This document shows, piece after piece, positions 8,789 to 17,714 of a DNA stretch of 57,933 nt. The DNA is from HGM04593 sp045631205. Lineage in GTDB: Bacteria > Bacteroidota > Bacteroidia > Bacteroidales > Bacteroidaceae. The stretch is from assembly GCA_045631205.1 (NCBI GenBank), contig JAZQUI010000020.1, positions 1-57,933 on the forward strand, read 5' to 3'. Every line of letters begins with the position of its first letter. Position 1 is the first letter of the stretch. A program made the translations under genes and the position numbers. The notes under the pieces were generated by a model. That model was not told the DNA's origin and made no database searches. It saw only the letters and a list, made by a program, of their open reading frames with translations.

Positions 8789-10051
8789 TTATTTCTGTGA
8801 GGGTTTTGAACCTACAAGTGCGTAGAACAAGAGGTATGCTGCGCAGAATACTACTACCCAGAAGCTGGTGATGTAGTTGGTAGCGTCGGCAACGGCTGCC
8901 TGGATGGCCATCATTACGGCGCAACCGAATACCATTGTCATAAAGATACCTGATGCAATAGCTGTGTATTTGCCCAAGCCTTCAACAGCCATGTTGAAGA
9001 TAGCACCCCACATTACTGATGTGCAGAGACCTACCAACAAGAATGAGAAGATGCCTACGGGGATGGGCTGCCAGATGAGCTCAAGTTTACCCCAATCGAC
9101 ACCGGGGAATGACACGATTACATCAGTGGGAGCGTACATACCAAAGAGTACAAGCACGAGTGTTGCAATTGATACGGTTGTAATCATTGTGCGGCTTGAT
9201 ACTTTGCTACCGATACTTGCACCTACGAAACGACCGATGAGCATCATGAACCAGTAAACGGCTACGAGCATACCTACTGTTCCGGCGGGGATGCCGTCGG
9301 CGATGAGGTACTGCTGTACAAAGTTGGGAACACCAACCTCGATACCCATATACAAGAAGATAGCCAATGCACCGAGTGCAAAGTGACGATAGCTCATAGC
9401 GCCTTTGATGAGGCCAAGCTCAACGGGTGCCTGCTCGGGCTCGTTGATTTTGGTAAAGAGGATAACTACGAATGCAATAACGAAGATTGCGAGGGCAATC
9501 ATAAGAGCGGGTGTAGCGTCGGCAATTTTAGCTTTTGTAGCGTCGGCGATGAGGGCACCCATAAGGATGTAGCAAGCTACGGCTGCTGATGAGTTGAATA
9601 CACCACCAATCTGGATGAGCTGGTTACCGCTGTTACCGCCACCACCAAGCAAGTTGAGCATGGGGTTTACAACGCAGTTAAGGATACACATGCAAAGACC
9701 TGCGATGAATGCACCGATGAGGTACACTGCGAACACGAGACCGAGGTTCTGCTCAACATCGAGCTGGCCGCTGAACCACTGGATTGCGATACCGATGGCT
9801 CCTACTGCAAGACCGATGAGGGCTGTTTTCTTGTAGCCGAATTTTGAGATGAGCATACCTGCGGGAATACCCATAACCAAGTATGCTACGAAGTTACCGT
9901 AGTTACCAATCTGTGCAAGCACATTTGAGATGGGACCTTGGTTCTTGATGATGGTTGCCATAGGTGTACACAAGTTGGTTACGAAGGCAATCATGGCGAA
10001 GAGCGCAATCATTACGATAATGGCTCCCCATTGTTTCTTTTCTTGACTCAT
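8789..10051 (-). CDS. MFS sugar/proton symporter (FucP/GluP-like, probable galactose/glucose)
   Basis: The 420-residue protein is highly hydrophobic with about twelve membrane spans. Features of the FucP/GluP branch of the major facilitator superfamily are the N-terminal FVTNLCTPMATIIK region, GIPAGMLISKFGYKK and the long central loop before RHFALGALAIFLYMGIEVGV. It lies between galM and galK, so galactose (or glucose and galactose) is the likely cargo at the inner membrane. This is inferred from context, since sugar specificity cannot be read from the sequence. Confidence 0.88.
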   Translation of the reverse strand: MSQEKKQWGAIIVMIALFAMIAFVTNLCTPMATIIKNQGPISNVLAQIGNYGNFVAYLVMGIPAGMLISKFGYKKTALIGLAVGAIGIAIQWFSGQLDVEQNLGLVFAVYLIGAFIAGLCMCILNCVVNPMLNLLGGGGNSGNQLIQIGGVFNSSAAVACYILMGALIADATKAKIADATPALMIALAIFVIAFVVILFTKINEPEQAPVELGLIKGAMSYRHFALGALAIFLYMGIEVGVPNFVQQYLIADGIPAGTVGMLVAVYWFMMLIGRFVGASIGSKVSSRTMITTVSIATLVLVLFGMYAPTDVIVSFPGVDWGKLELIWQPIPVGIFSFLLVGLCTSVMWGAIFNMAVEGLGKYTAIASGIFMTMVFGCAVMMAIQAAVADATNYITSFWVVVFCAAYLLFYALVGSKPSQK

Positions 10052-10082
10052 TTTTTATAAATTTATTTAGGTTAATAATGTT

Positions 10083-11165
10083 TTATTTCTCTACACCGAA
10101 TTTATATATTGTAACTTGTGTGTACTCTTCGCCGGGTTTAAGTACTACGCTGGGGAAGTGTGCACGGTTGGGTGAGTCGGGGAAGCATTGTGCTTCGAAG
10201 CATATTGCGCTACGCTTGGGGAAGGTGGTACCTTTCCAGCCTGCGAAGCCACTGTGCCAGTTTGATGTATATACCTGTACACCGGGCTCGGTGGTGTAAA
10301 CCTCCATAGTGCGGCCGCTTACAGGTTCGGTAACTTTGGCTGCGAAACTGAGCTCGCCTACCTCTTTCTTGTTGAGAACGTAGCAGTGGTCGTAACCGGC
10401 GCCGTGTTTGATTTGCTCTTCATCGGCGTCGATGCGTGCACCTACCTCTGTGGGGGTGGTGAAGTCGAACGCTGTGCCTTTAACGGGTGCGATGGTGCCG
10501 TAAGGTACCGATGTGTCATCGATGGGTACGAAGAAGTCTGCGTTAATCTCGCAAATAAGGTTGTCTATTGTAGCAGTGGGAGTGTCAAGGCCCGAGAGTG
10601 AGAAGAAACCGTGGCTTGTGAGGTTCACGATTGTAGTCTTGTCGGTTGTTGCCTTGTATTCAATTTTAAGTTCGTTCTCGTCGCTCCATGAGTAGATGAC
10701 GGTTGTGTCGAGGTTGCCAGGGAAGCCTTCTTCCATGTCGGCCGAAACGTAACGGAGTTTGAGTGTCTGTGCATCAATCTGCTCGGCATCCCAAACGCGG
10801 GCGTGGAAACCTGTAGGGCCTCCGTGAAGGTGGTTGGGGCCGTTGTTGATTGCCAAAGTGTACTCTTTGCCTTCAACGGTGAACTTTCCTTTGCAGATGC
10901 GGTTGCCGTAGCGACCTACAAGTGTGCTGAGGAAGGGTTCGGGGCTTGCAAGGAGGTTATCGATGCTGTCGTGTCCTTGAATTACGTTGGCGTAATTGCC
11001 GTTCTTGTCGGGAACCATAATGGTGCAGATGGCACCACCATAGTTTGTGATTGCAACTTCGCTGCCTTGCTTGTTTTTAAGGATGAACAGCGCGGTCTCT
11101 TTACCGTCGACGGTTTTTTTAAAGTCGGCGGCTTTCAACTGTGAAAGATTTTCTGTACAGCTCAT
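10083..11165 (-). CDS. galM: Aldose 1-epimerase (mutarotase)
   Basis: GalM interconverts the alpha and beta anomers of galactose or glucose, feeding GalK. The 360-residue protein has the family signatures VVGRYGNRI-like LVGRYGNRICKGKFTVEG, the catalytic His region NGPNHLHGGPTGFHARVWDA, a second His in TSHGFFSLSG, and the C-terminal base region YTSNWHSGFAGWKG with CFEAQCFPDSPN. No signal peptide is evident, so it is probably cytosolic. It is the first gene of the gal operon, with a candidate promoter about 110 bp upstream. Confidence 0.94.
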   Translation of the reverse strand: MSCTENLSQLKAADFKKTVDGKETALFILKNKQGSEVAITNYGGAICTIMVPDKNGNYANVIQGHDSIDNLLASPEPFLSTLVGRYGNRICKGKFTVEGKEYTLAINNGPNHLHGGPTGFHARVWDAEQIDAQTLKLRYVSADMEEGFPGNLDTTVIYSWSDENELKIEYKATTDKTTIVNLTSHGFFSLSGLDTPTATIDNLICEINADFFVPIDDTSVPYGTIAPVKGTAFDFTTPTEVGARIDADEEQIKHGAGYDHCYVLNKKEVGELSFAAKVTEPVSGRTMEVYTTEPGVQVYTSNWHSGFAGWKGTTFPKRSAICFEAQCFPDSPNRAHFPSVVLKPGEEYTQVTIYKFGVEK

Positions 11166-11270
11166 ATCTTATTTGCATTTAAAGAATTAGCTCTTTTGTG
11201 GGCCGTGGCGGTGTTGCGTCGCGTATTTGATTGGGCGCGTGCAGGCTTCGCCTAATGGCATTTGTAGTTG

Positions 11271-11301
11271 CAAATAAAATAAATTTCTGTATTATCTCAA
11301 A
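11271..11301 (-). promoter_or_regulatory. Candidate promoter of galM-MFS-galK
   Basis: On the minus strand TTTG (11301-11298) is followed after 19 bp by TTTATTTG (11278-11271), one mismatch from TAnnTTTG. It implies a leader of about 100 nt before galM. No operator was recognised. Confidence 0.5.
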
Positions 11302-11349
11302 ACAATTATGAGGCTTTTTTTTGCTTTCGTTAGCGGTATTTAGAAAAAT

Positions 11350-12645
11350 TTACAAATTGCTTTTGTTTGTGGCTGTGAGAAGGTCGGCCACGACAAAACA
11401 ACTGCCACCTGCAAAGATGAGGTCACCGGGTGAGGCGTCGGCAGTGGCGGTTGCGAGAGCTGCGCTCACTGTGGGGTGGCTGCTGCCGAGTAGATTGTGG
11501 CTCTTGGCGAGCTCGCGAAGCTCGTCGGCGGGCATAGCGCGCTTTATGCTTGCTTGGGTAAAGTAGTAGATGGCGTTGTGTGGCATAATCGAGAGCACGG
11601 TGTTTATATCTTTGTCGCCCACCATTCCGAATACTATTCGAAGGGTGGTGTAGTGCTCGCGGGCGAGTTGCTCGGTGATATATTTTATGCCGCCTATGTT
11701 GTGACCTGCGTCGCAGATGGTGCGGGGGCTTTTTGAGATGGTTTGCCAGCGTCCCATAAAGCCTGTGAGTGAACACACTTCGGCAAGACCGGTTCGTATG
11801 TTGTCGGTGCTTATTTTGTAATCTTTTTTTACTAATTGTTCTACGGTGGCGAGTATGGTGTTTGTGTTTTTTATCTGGTAGCTGCCACGTAGTTCACCTG
11901 TGTAGTGTTCGTGCTTGCGGGTGGTGTATTCTATTCCTTGGTCGGTGTGGATGGCTTGTAATATCTGACTGTTATCCTCGGCGAAGGTGATGGGTGCTCC
12001 CTCTTTTTGTGCTTTGTTTGTAAAAACTTTTCGTGTTTCTTCGGTTGCCTCTCCAATGATTACGGGAATGCCTGGTTTTATGATGCCGGCTTTCTCGCCT
12101 GCAATTTGTGTGAGGGTGGTGCCGAGGAATTGTGTGTGGTCGGGGCTGATGTTGGTGATGACGCAGAGGTCGGGGGTTATGATGTTGGTACAGTCAAGTC
12201 GTCCGCCGAGCCCTACCTCTATTATGGCTACGTCAACTTCTTCCTGTGCGAAGTAGGTGAAAGCCATAGCTGTGGTGAGTTCGAAGAATGATGGCGAGAG
12301 GGGCTCGAAAAAGGCTTTTTCGCGCTCCACAAAGTTGATGACGAACTGCTTGCTTGCTGGTACTCCGTTCACGCGTATGCGCTCGCGGAAATCTATAAGG
12401 TGGGGTGAAGTGTACAAGCCTACCTTGTAACCTGCTGCCTGGAGTATGGCGGCGAGGGTGTGCGAGGTGGAACCTTTGCCGTTTGTACCTGCAACGTGTA
12501 TGGTGCGGTAACGGCGGTGAGGGTTGCCCAAGTGGTTGTCGAGGGCAATGCTGCCGGTAAGCCCCTCTTTGTAACCGGCACCGCCTACTTGCTGGAAGGG
12601 CGGTGCGCAGTTAAAGAGGTAATCGACTGTTTCGTCGTATGTCAT
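11350..12645 (-). CDS. folC: Folylpolyglutamate synthase / dihydrofolate synthase
   Basis: FolC adds glutamate to dihydropteroate and to folates, using ATP, in the cytosol. The 431-residue Mur-ligase-type protein carries the P-loop VAGTNGKGSTSHTLAAILQ near residue 50, YTSPHLIDFRERI, the metal-binding EVGLGGRLDCTNII and NISPDHTQFLGTTL, and the C-terminal CDAGHNIGGI. It starts 7 bp after the dnaJ stop, so it is probably cotranscribed with grpE-dnaJ, a pairing without obvious pathway logic. Confidence 0.94.
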   Translation of the reverse strand: MTYDETVDYLFNCAPPFQQVGGAGYKEGLTGSIALDNHLGNPHRRYRTIHVAGTNGKGSTSHTLAAILQAAGYKVGLYTSPHLIDFRERIRVNGVPASKQFVINFVEREKAFFEPLSPSFFELTTAMAFTYFAQEEVDVAIIEVGLGGRLDCTNIITPDLCVITNISPDHTQFLGTTLTQIAGEKAGIIKPGIPVIIGEATEETRKVFTNKAQKEGAPITFAEDNSQILQAIHTDQGIEYTTRKHEHYTGELRGSYQIKNTNTILATVEQLVKKDYKISTDNIRTGLAEVCSLTGFMGRWQTISKSPRTICDAGHNIGGIKYITEQLAREHYTTLRIVFGMVGDKDINTVLSIMPHNAIYYFTQASIKRAMPADELRELAKSHNLLGSSHPTVSAALATATADASPGDLIFAGGSCFVVADLLTATNKSNL

Positions 12646-12652
12646 AATTCTT

Positions 12653-13804
12653 TTAATCGAAGAAGTTTTTAAAACGGCGGAAGATTTGTTCCTTTATACT
12701 CTCGGTGGGGCGGAAGTTGTCGGACTCTTTGAAGTTCTCCATTGCTTTCTTTTCGTCTTTTGAGAGGCTCTCGGGGATGTAAACACTGATGTTTACCACA
12801 ATGTCGCCCTTGCCGTAGCCGTTGAGCGAGGGAAGGCCTTTGCCACGCAAGCGAAGTACCTTGCCGGGTTGTGTGCCGGCATCGATGGTTACTTTTGCTT
12901 TACCTTCGATGGTGGGTATTTCGGCTACACCGCCAAGGGTTGCGGTGGGTATGTCGAGCAAAAGGCTGTATATAAGGTCGTTGTCGTCGCGTACAAGCTG
13001 GGGATGGGGCTCTTCTTTTACTTGTATGAGAAGGTCACCGTTTATGCCGTTGTGCTTGCCGGCATTTCCCTTACCACGCATTGAGAGCTGTATTCCGTCG
13101 GATACACCTGCGGGTATCTGTACTTCTACAACCTCTTCGCCCATAACAACGCCGTCGCCGCCACAGTGTTTACATTTGTTCTTAATTATTTTTCCTGTGC
13201 CGTTGCAATGGGTACAAGCAACCTCGGTGCGCATCATCCCGAAGAAACTTTGTTGGGTGCGCACTACGCGGCCTGTTCCTTTACACTCGGGGCAGGTCTC
13301 CATAGCGCCGTCTTCGGCTCCGCTACCGCCACAGTGTTGGCAGGGTACGTTTTTCTTTAGTTTGAACTTCTTTGTTACGCCGTTGGCTATCTCCTGGAGA
13401 GTGAGCTTTACGGTTACACGAAGGTCGCTACCGCGGAATTTTGCAGGGCCTGAACTGCGACCGCCGCCAAAACCACCAAAGCCGCTGAAACCTCCTCCAC
13501 CGCCGAAGATGTCGCCGAACATAGAGAAGATGTCGTTCATGTCCATGCCTGCGCCGAAACCTCCTGCGCCGGCTGCACCGCTTACTCCTTCGTGGCCGAA
13601 CTGGTCGTAACGGGCTTTCTTGTCGGCATCACTGAGCACGCTATATGCTTCGGCAGCCTCCTTGAATTTCTCCTCGGCTTCCTTATTGCCGGGGTTCTTG
13701 TCGGGGTGGTATTCTATCGCTTTTTTACGGTAGGCTTTCTTTATCTCTGCTGCTGAGGCACCGCGATCGACGCCCAGCACTTCATAGTAGTCTCTCTTTG
13801 CCAT
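12653..13804 (-). CDS. dnaJ: Chaperone DnaJ (Hsp40)
   Basis: DnaJ delivers unfolded proteins to DnaK and stimulates its ATPase. All type I domains are present in 383 residues: the J domain with YHPDKNPGN (HPD), a Gly/Phe-rich linker (GFGAGMDMNDIFSMFG), four zinc repeats (CQHCGGSG, CPECKGTG, CTHCNGTG, CKHCGGDG) and a C-terminal substrate domain. It begins 9 bp after grpE, forming a grpE-dnaJ pair. dnaK is not in this window. Confidence 0.97.
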   Translation of the reverse strand: MAKRDYYEVLGVDRGASAAEIKKAYRKKAIEYHPDKNPGNKEAEEKFKEAAEAYSVLSDADKKARYDQFGHEGVSGAAGAGGFGAGMDMNDIFSMFGDIFGGGGGFSGFGGFGGGRSSGPAKFRGSDLRVTVKLTLQEIANGVTKKFKLKKNVPCQHCGGSGAEDGAMETCPECKGTGRVVRTQQSFFGMMRTEVACTHCNGTGKIIKNKCKHCGGDGVVMGEEVVEVQIPAGVSDGIQLSMRGKGNAGKHNGINGDLLIQVKEEPHPQLVRDDNDLIYSLLLDIPTATLGGVAEIPTIEGKAKVTIDAGTQPGKVLRLRGKGLPSLNGYGKGDIVVNISVYIPESLSKDEKKAMENFKESDNFRPTESIKEQIFRRFKNFFD

Positions 13805-13813
13805 ATTGTGTCG

Positions 13814-14383
13814 TTATTGGCCCACAGCAACTTTTGCGTGGCGTATTACTTTGTCGTTAAGTGTGTATCCTGTCTGTACGCAGTCGAGAACCTTTCCTTT
13901 GAGGGCTTCGTCGGGGGTGGGGACGAGGGCGATTGCTTCGTGGAAATCGGTGTCAAAGTCTGCGCCTTCGGTCTCAATTTTCTGGAGACCGTTCTGTTTG
14001 AGTATGCCGACAAACTTGTTGTAGATGAGTTCTACACCGGTAAGCATTTCGGCTGCATTCTCGTCTTTCGACATGTTTTGTATGGCACGCTCAAAGTCGT
14101 CGAGAACGGGGAGTATGGATTCTATTGCACGCTCGCCGCCGTTCTTGATAAGCTCGGCTTTCTCTTTGATGGTGCGTTTGCGGTAGTTGTCGAACTCGGC
14201 TGCCTGGCGAAGGTATTTGTCCTCGAGCGATGCTATTTTTTCGTTAGCATCGGCAAGCTCTTTCTGTAATTGCTCTTCGGCTGTGAGTTCTTCTTGCTGC
14301 TGCTCCTCGGTGGCTGTTGCCTCCTCGGTTGTGGCGTTGGTTGTTGTTTCAATATTTTCTTCTTTCAATTCTTTCTCTTCCAT
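13814..14383 (-). CDS. grpE: Nucleotide exchange factor GrpE
   Basis: GrpE releases ADP from DnaK. The 189-residue protein begins with a Glu/Thr-rich disordered and coiled-coil stretch. It continues with the family motif EFDNYRKRTIKEKAELIKNG, and ends in the beta domain with FHEAIALVPTPDEALKGKV and GYTLNDKVIRHAKVAVG. It heads the grpE-dnaJ-folC operon, with a good promoter match upstream. Confidence 0.96.
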   Translation of the reverse strand: MEEKELKEENIETTTNATTEEATATEEQQQEELTAEEQLQKELADANEKIASLEDKYLRQAAEFDNYRKRTIKEKAELIKNGGERAIESILPVLDDFERAIQNMSKDENAAEMLTGVELIYNKFVGILKQNGLQKIETEGADFDTDFHEAIALVPTPDEALKGKVLDCVQTGYTLNDKVIRHAKVAVGQ

Positions 14384-14456
14384 AATTCTTTATGTGATGT
14401 TTTTGTATAGTCAATAACAAATAGTTTGCCAGTGGGTTTTGTGGCATATTATTTTG

Positions 14457-14490
14457 CAAAGATAGTTCTTTTGGAGGAATAATATGTGTC
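14457..14490 (-). promoter_or_regulatory. Promoter of grpE-dnaJ-folC
   Basis: On the minus strand TTGACA (14490-14485) and TATCTTTG (14464-14457) are separated by 20 bp. The second is an exact TAnnTTTG match. Transcription would start about 70 bp before the grpE ATG. No CIRCE-type inverted repeat is visible. Confidence 0.6.
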
Positions 14491-14591
14491 AATTTGGCAG
14501 AAAAGAGGTTTTGTAATGTTTGTTTGTGTGACAGATGGGTGTTTTCCGCAGGATTATGATTATATTCGCGATGTAATTTATTTTCCACACT

Positions 14592-16118
14592 ATGATTGCC
14601 GATAAATTCTTTGCGTATTCTTCCTTATTGCTGGCGGGGGTTGCTCCGGTGGTAGCCGATGATGTGGTGGAGCGTCCCAATGTGCTGTTTATTTATGCCG
14701 ATGATTTGGGGTATGGCGATATTGAGTGTTATGCCCGTGTGAGTGATGCTACGCCTAATATCGCTGCATTGTGCAGGGAGGGTGTGCGTTTTGAGAATGC
14801 CTATTCTACAGCTTCGACGAGCACCCCTTCGCGTTATTCATTGCTGACAGGTGAGTATGCCTGGCGCAGAAGAGGTACGGATGTGGCAGCGGGGAATGCT
14901 GCAATGATTATTTCTCCCGACCGCTTGACTGTGGCCGATATTTTTAAACGTGCCGGTTATGCAACAGGTGCCTTTGGTAAGTGGCATTTGGGGCTTGGTG
15001 CAGTAACGGGTGAACAGGACTGGAACGGCACAGTGTCGCCTTCGCCTGCTGACCTTGGTTTTGATGAGCATTACATAATGGCGGCTACAGGTGACCGTGT
15101 ACCGTGTGTTTTCATAGAGAATGGCAGAGTTTCGGGATTTGATGAAACGGCTCCAATAGAGGTCAGCTATGTAAAAAATTTCGAGGGAGAGCCTACGGGA
15201 AAGGAAAATCCGAAGTTGTTGTATAATCTGCGCTCGAGTCATGGACACAATATGTCTATTGTGAATGGAATTGGTCGAATAGGGTTTATGCGTGGCGGTG
15301 GCACGGCTTTGTGGAAGGATGAAAATATTGCCGATTCAATAACGACGCGTGCGGTGGAGTTTATACGTTCGCACGGCGATGAACCGTTTTTCCTCTATTT
15401 TGCGGCCAATGATGTGCACGTACCACGTTTCCCTCACGAGCGTTTTCGTGGGAAAAGTGGTATGGGATTGAGAGGTGATGCAATTGTGCAGTTCGATTGG
15501 TCGGTGGGTTGTCTTGTTGAGGCTCTTCGCGAGTGCGGGCTTTTGGAGAAGACGCTTATAATTCTGACAAGCGATAATGGCCCTGTGGTTGATGATGGTT
15601 ATGTCGATGATGCCGAGGCTTTACTTGGCGGGCATAAGCCGGCCGGTGACTTGCGCGGTGGAAAATACAGCGCTTTTGATGGCGGTGCGAGAGTGCCGTT
15701 TGTAGTTTTGTGGCAAGGAGTTACGGAGTGCGGTGCGGTGTGCGACAAACTTGTTTCGCAGGTCGATTTTCTTCCCACGATGGCAGCGCTTGTCGGGGTT
15801 GAATCTGGTGAAGTTCTCGATGGTAAAAATTACCTCTCTTCGTGGCTTGGCAAGGATGGTGATGCGCGTTCCTATGTGGTTACGCAGGCATCAAACCATA
15901 CTCTGTCGTTGCGTACGCCCGAGTGGAAATTTATTGAGCCGAAGGGCGGCCCGGCGATGGTACCATGGGGGCCGAAGATTGAAACAGGTTACTCCACTAT
16001 GTCGCAACTCTATGATATGAGAATAGTGGGTGAAAGCGAAAATGTGGCTGAACATAATCCCGCAATTGTGGAGCAACTGCGTTTGTTGTTACAGAGCGAA
16101 AAGGATAAGATTAAATGA
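14592..16118 (+). CDS. S-type sulfatase (arylsulfatase family S1)
   Basis: The 508-residue protein has a short N-terminal hydrophobic segment (SSLLLAGVAPVVA), suggesting export to the periplasm. The alkaline-phosphatase-fold sulfatase core includes metal-binding IYADDLGYGDI, the formylglycine motif S77-T-P-S-R81 followed by YSLLTG, FGKWHLG and LTSDNGP. Because the modified residue is Ser rather than Cys, maturation would need a radical-SAM anaerobic sulfatase-maturing enzyme, not seen in this window. The substrate is unknown, with no SusCD-like pair next to it. Its stop overlaps the start of the downstream helicase (ATGA), so the two are probably cotranscribed, an unusual pairing. Confidence 0.92.
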   Translation: MIADKFFAYSSLLLAGVAPVVADDVVERPNVLFIYADDLGYGDIECYARVSDATPNIAALCREGVRFENAYSTASTSTPSRYSLLTGEYAWRRRGTDVAAGNAAMIISPDRLTVADIFKRAGYATGAFGKWHLGLGAVTGEQDWNGTVSPSPADLGFDEHYIMAATGDRVPCVFIENGRVSGFDETAPIEVSYVKNFEGEPTGKENPKLLYNLRSSHGHNMSIVNGIGRIGFMRGGGTALWKDENIADSITTRAVEFIRSHGDEPFFLYFAANDVHVPRFPHERFRGKSGMGLRGDAIVQFDWSVGCLVEALRECGLLEKTLIILTSDNGPVVDDGYVDDAEALLGGHKPAGDLRGGKYSAFDGGARVPFVVLWQGVTECGAVCDKLVSQVDFLPTMAALVGVESGEVLDGKNYLSSWLGKDGDARSYVVTQASNHTLSLRTPEWKFIEPKGGPAMVPWGPKIETGYSTMSQLYDMRIVGESENVAEHNPAIVEQLRLLLQSEKDKIK

Positions 16119-17467
16119 TTATGGATAAGAGATTTAACGAGTGGCAGGAGAGAGCTCTTGCTAATTTGAAGATAAAAGAGGTGAACACGATGCAGTGGCA
16201 GGCGGTGATGCATTGCCGTGGCAATGGGCACGAGAGGGATATGATACTTCTTTCGCCTACCGGCACGGGAAAAACTCTTGCTTACTTGTTGCCTCTGCTC
16301 GATAGGCTTGACGCTGATGTAAAAAAGGTGCAAGCCGTGATTATTGTGCCTTCGCGTGAGCTTGCGAAGCAGGTGAGCGAGGTGTGGCGGGCAATGAAGG
16401 TTGCGTGGCAGATGGTTGCTCTCTATGGCGGCCGTCCTTTGGAACAGGAGGCTGCTATGTTTGCCGGGGCTTCGCCTTCGGTAGTGGTGGGAACTCCCGG
16501 TCGTTTGATTGACCACCTTGAAAGGGGAACTTTTGGGGTTGACAAGTGTTCGTTGTTGGTAATTGATGAGTTTGATAAGTGTCTCGAAATGGGTTTCCGC
16601 GAGGAGATGGAGAGGTTGCTTGCGTTGTTGCCTGCGGTGAAGGTGCGCTATCTGCTTTCGGCTACCGATGCCGAGGAAATTCCTAATTTTGCGGGTGCAG
16701 ATTATGGTGAACCGCTCGATTTCCGCGAGCAGGAAGTGCAACCCTCTTCGCGTACGGCTTTTTATACAATCTCGACAACACCCGATGAACGTTTGCCGAA
16801 ACTTTTGCGTCTGCTCTGTTCTTTCAACGGAGAGCCTGCAATTGTTTTTTGTAATTTCAGAGAGAGTGTCGATGAGGTGCGCTCTTTCCTTGCGAAGAAT
16901 GGAGTGCGCTGCGCGGCTTATCACGGTGCGTTGGAGCAGAAGGAGCGCGAACTTGCATTGTACAGGTTCTCCTCTTCTTGTGTGAATGTTCTTGTGAGCA
17001 CCGACCTTGCTGCGCGTGGTCTTGATATAAAGGATGTGCGACATGTTGTTCATTATCAGCGTGCTTTGAGTGCCGACGTATTTACTCATCGCAATGGTCG
17101 TACGGCGCGATGGGAGGCTGACGGTGCTGTGTATATGTTCTCTTTTGAGGGTAAGGAGTTGCCCGATTTCGTGCCTTCGACACTCGAGGAGTTTGAGTTG
17201 CCTAAGAAGACTGTGTTACCTCAACAAGCGCAGTGGGCGGCATTGTATGTGGGTAAGGGTAAACGCGACAAGATAAGCCGTGGTGACCTTGCTGGTTTCT
17301 TTATGAAAAAAGGAGCCTTGCGCCCCGATGAGGTGGGTTCTATTGTGGTGTTTGACCGTTATTCCTATGTTGCGGTGAAGATGAACCGTATGCGCGAAGT
17401 GTTGAAAGTTGTTTGCGGTGAAAAAATAAAAGGTATAAAAACCATTATAGAGCCGGTGAGAGGGTGA
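16115..17467 (+). CDS. DbpA-like DEAD-box ATP-dependent RNA helicase
   Basis: This 450-residue RNA helicase has the full motif set: I LSPTGTGKT, Ia VPSRELAKQ, Ib GTPGRLIDHL, II VIDEFDK, III LSATDAEE, V STDLAARGLD and VI HRNGRTARW. Motif II reads D-E-F-D instead of D-E-A-D, a conservative variant. The C-terminal 75 residues (LYVGKGKRDKISRGDLAGFF, then GSIVVFDRYSYVAV) resemble the DbpA RNA-binding domain, which in DbpA recognises 23S rRNA. A role in 50S ribosome assembly is therefore likely by inference. The start ATG overlaps the sulfatase stop; a second ATG lies at 16121. Confidence 0.9.
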   Translation: MIMDKRFNEWQERALANLKIKEVNTMQWQAVMHCRGNGHERDMILLSPTGTGKTLAYLLPLLDRLDADVKKVQAVIIVPSRELAKQVSEVWRAMKVAWQMVALYGGRPLEQEAAMFAGASPSVVVGTPGRLIDHLERGTFGVDKCSLLVIDEFDKCLEMGFREEMERLLALLPAVKVRYLLSATDAEEIPNFAGADYGEPLDFREQEVQPSSRTAFYTISTTPDERLPKLLRLLCSFNGEPAIVFCNFRESVDEVRSFLAKNGVRCAAYHGALEQKERELALYRFSSSCVNVLVSTDLAARGLDIKDVRHVVHYQRALSADVFTHRNGRTARWEADGAVYMFSFEGKELPDFVPSTLEEFELPKKTVLPQQAQWAALYVGKGKRDKISRGDLAGFFMKKGALRPDEVGSIVVFDRYSYVAVKMNRMREVLKVVCGEKIKGIKTIIEPVRG

Positions 17468-17503
17468 TATTTTTGTAATTTGTCACACTTTTTAAACTGT
17501 TTT

Positions 17504-17539
17504 GTTGCACGTTCCGTGACGGAATGTGCAACTTTTTTA
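17504..17539 (+). terminator. Terminator after sulfatase-helicase pair
   Basis: GTTGCACGTTCCG (17504-17516) pairs with CGGAATGTGCAAC (17520-17532), one G-T pair included, followed by TTTTTTA. Confidence 0.9.
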
Positions 17540-17623
17540 TCTTTTTGCATAACTGTTGATAACTTTTTTTGTAAAAGGCTAAAAAAAAGACAGTTGTGGC
17601 GATGCTACTTAAAAAAAGAGGTT

Positions 17624-17631
17624 ATCTTTGC
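17624..17631 (+). promoter_or_regulatory. Candidate -7 box for the serC operon
   Basis: TATCTTTG is an exact match to TAnnTTTG about 84 bp before the serC ATG. A -33 element at normal spacing is not clear. The intervening leader of roughly 75 nt is AT-rich. Confidence 0.45.
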
Positions 17632-17714
17632 GACTTTAATGCGAAAAGCACTCTTTTTGTGGGTGTTGCATCGTTTTTTTTGAATTAGAAAACTTTATTA
17701 AACATATAGCAAAA

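Noticed and set aside
14485..14507. TTGGCA-containing sequence upstream of sulfatase as a sigma-54 site
   Set aside because: The GG-N10-GC spacing fails; the TTGACA on the other strand serves the grpE promoter better.
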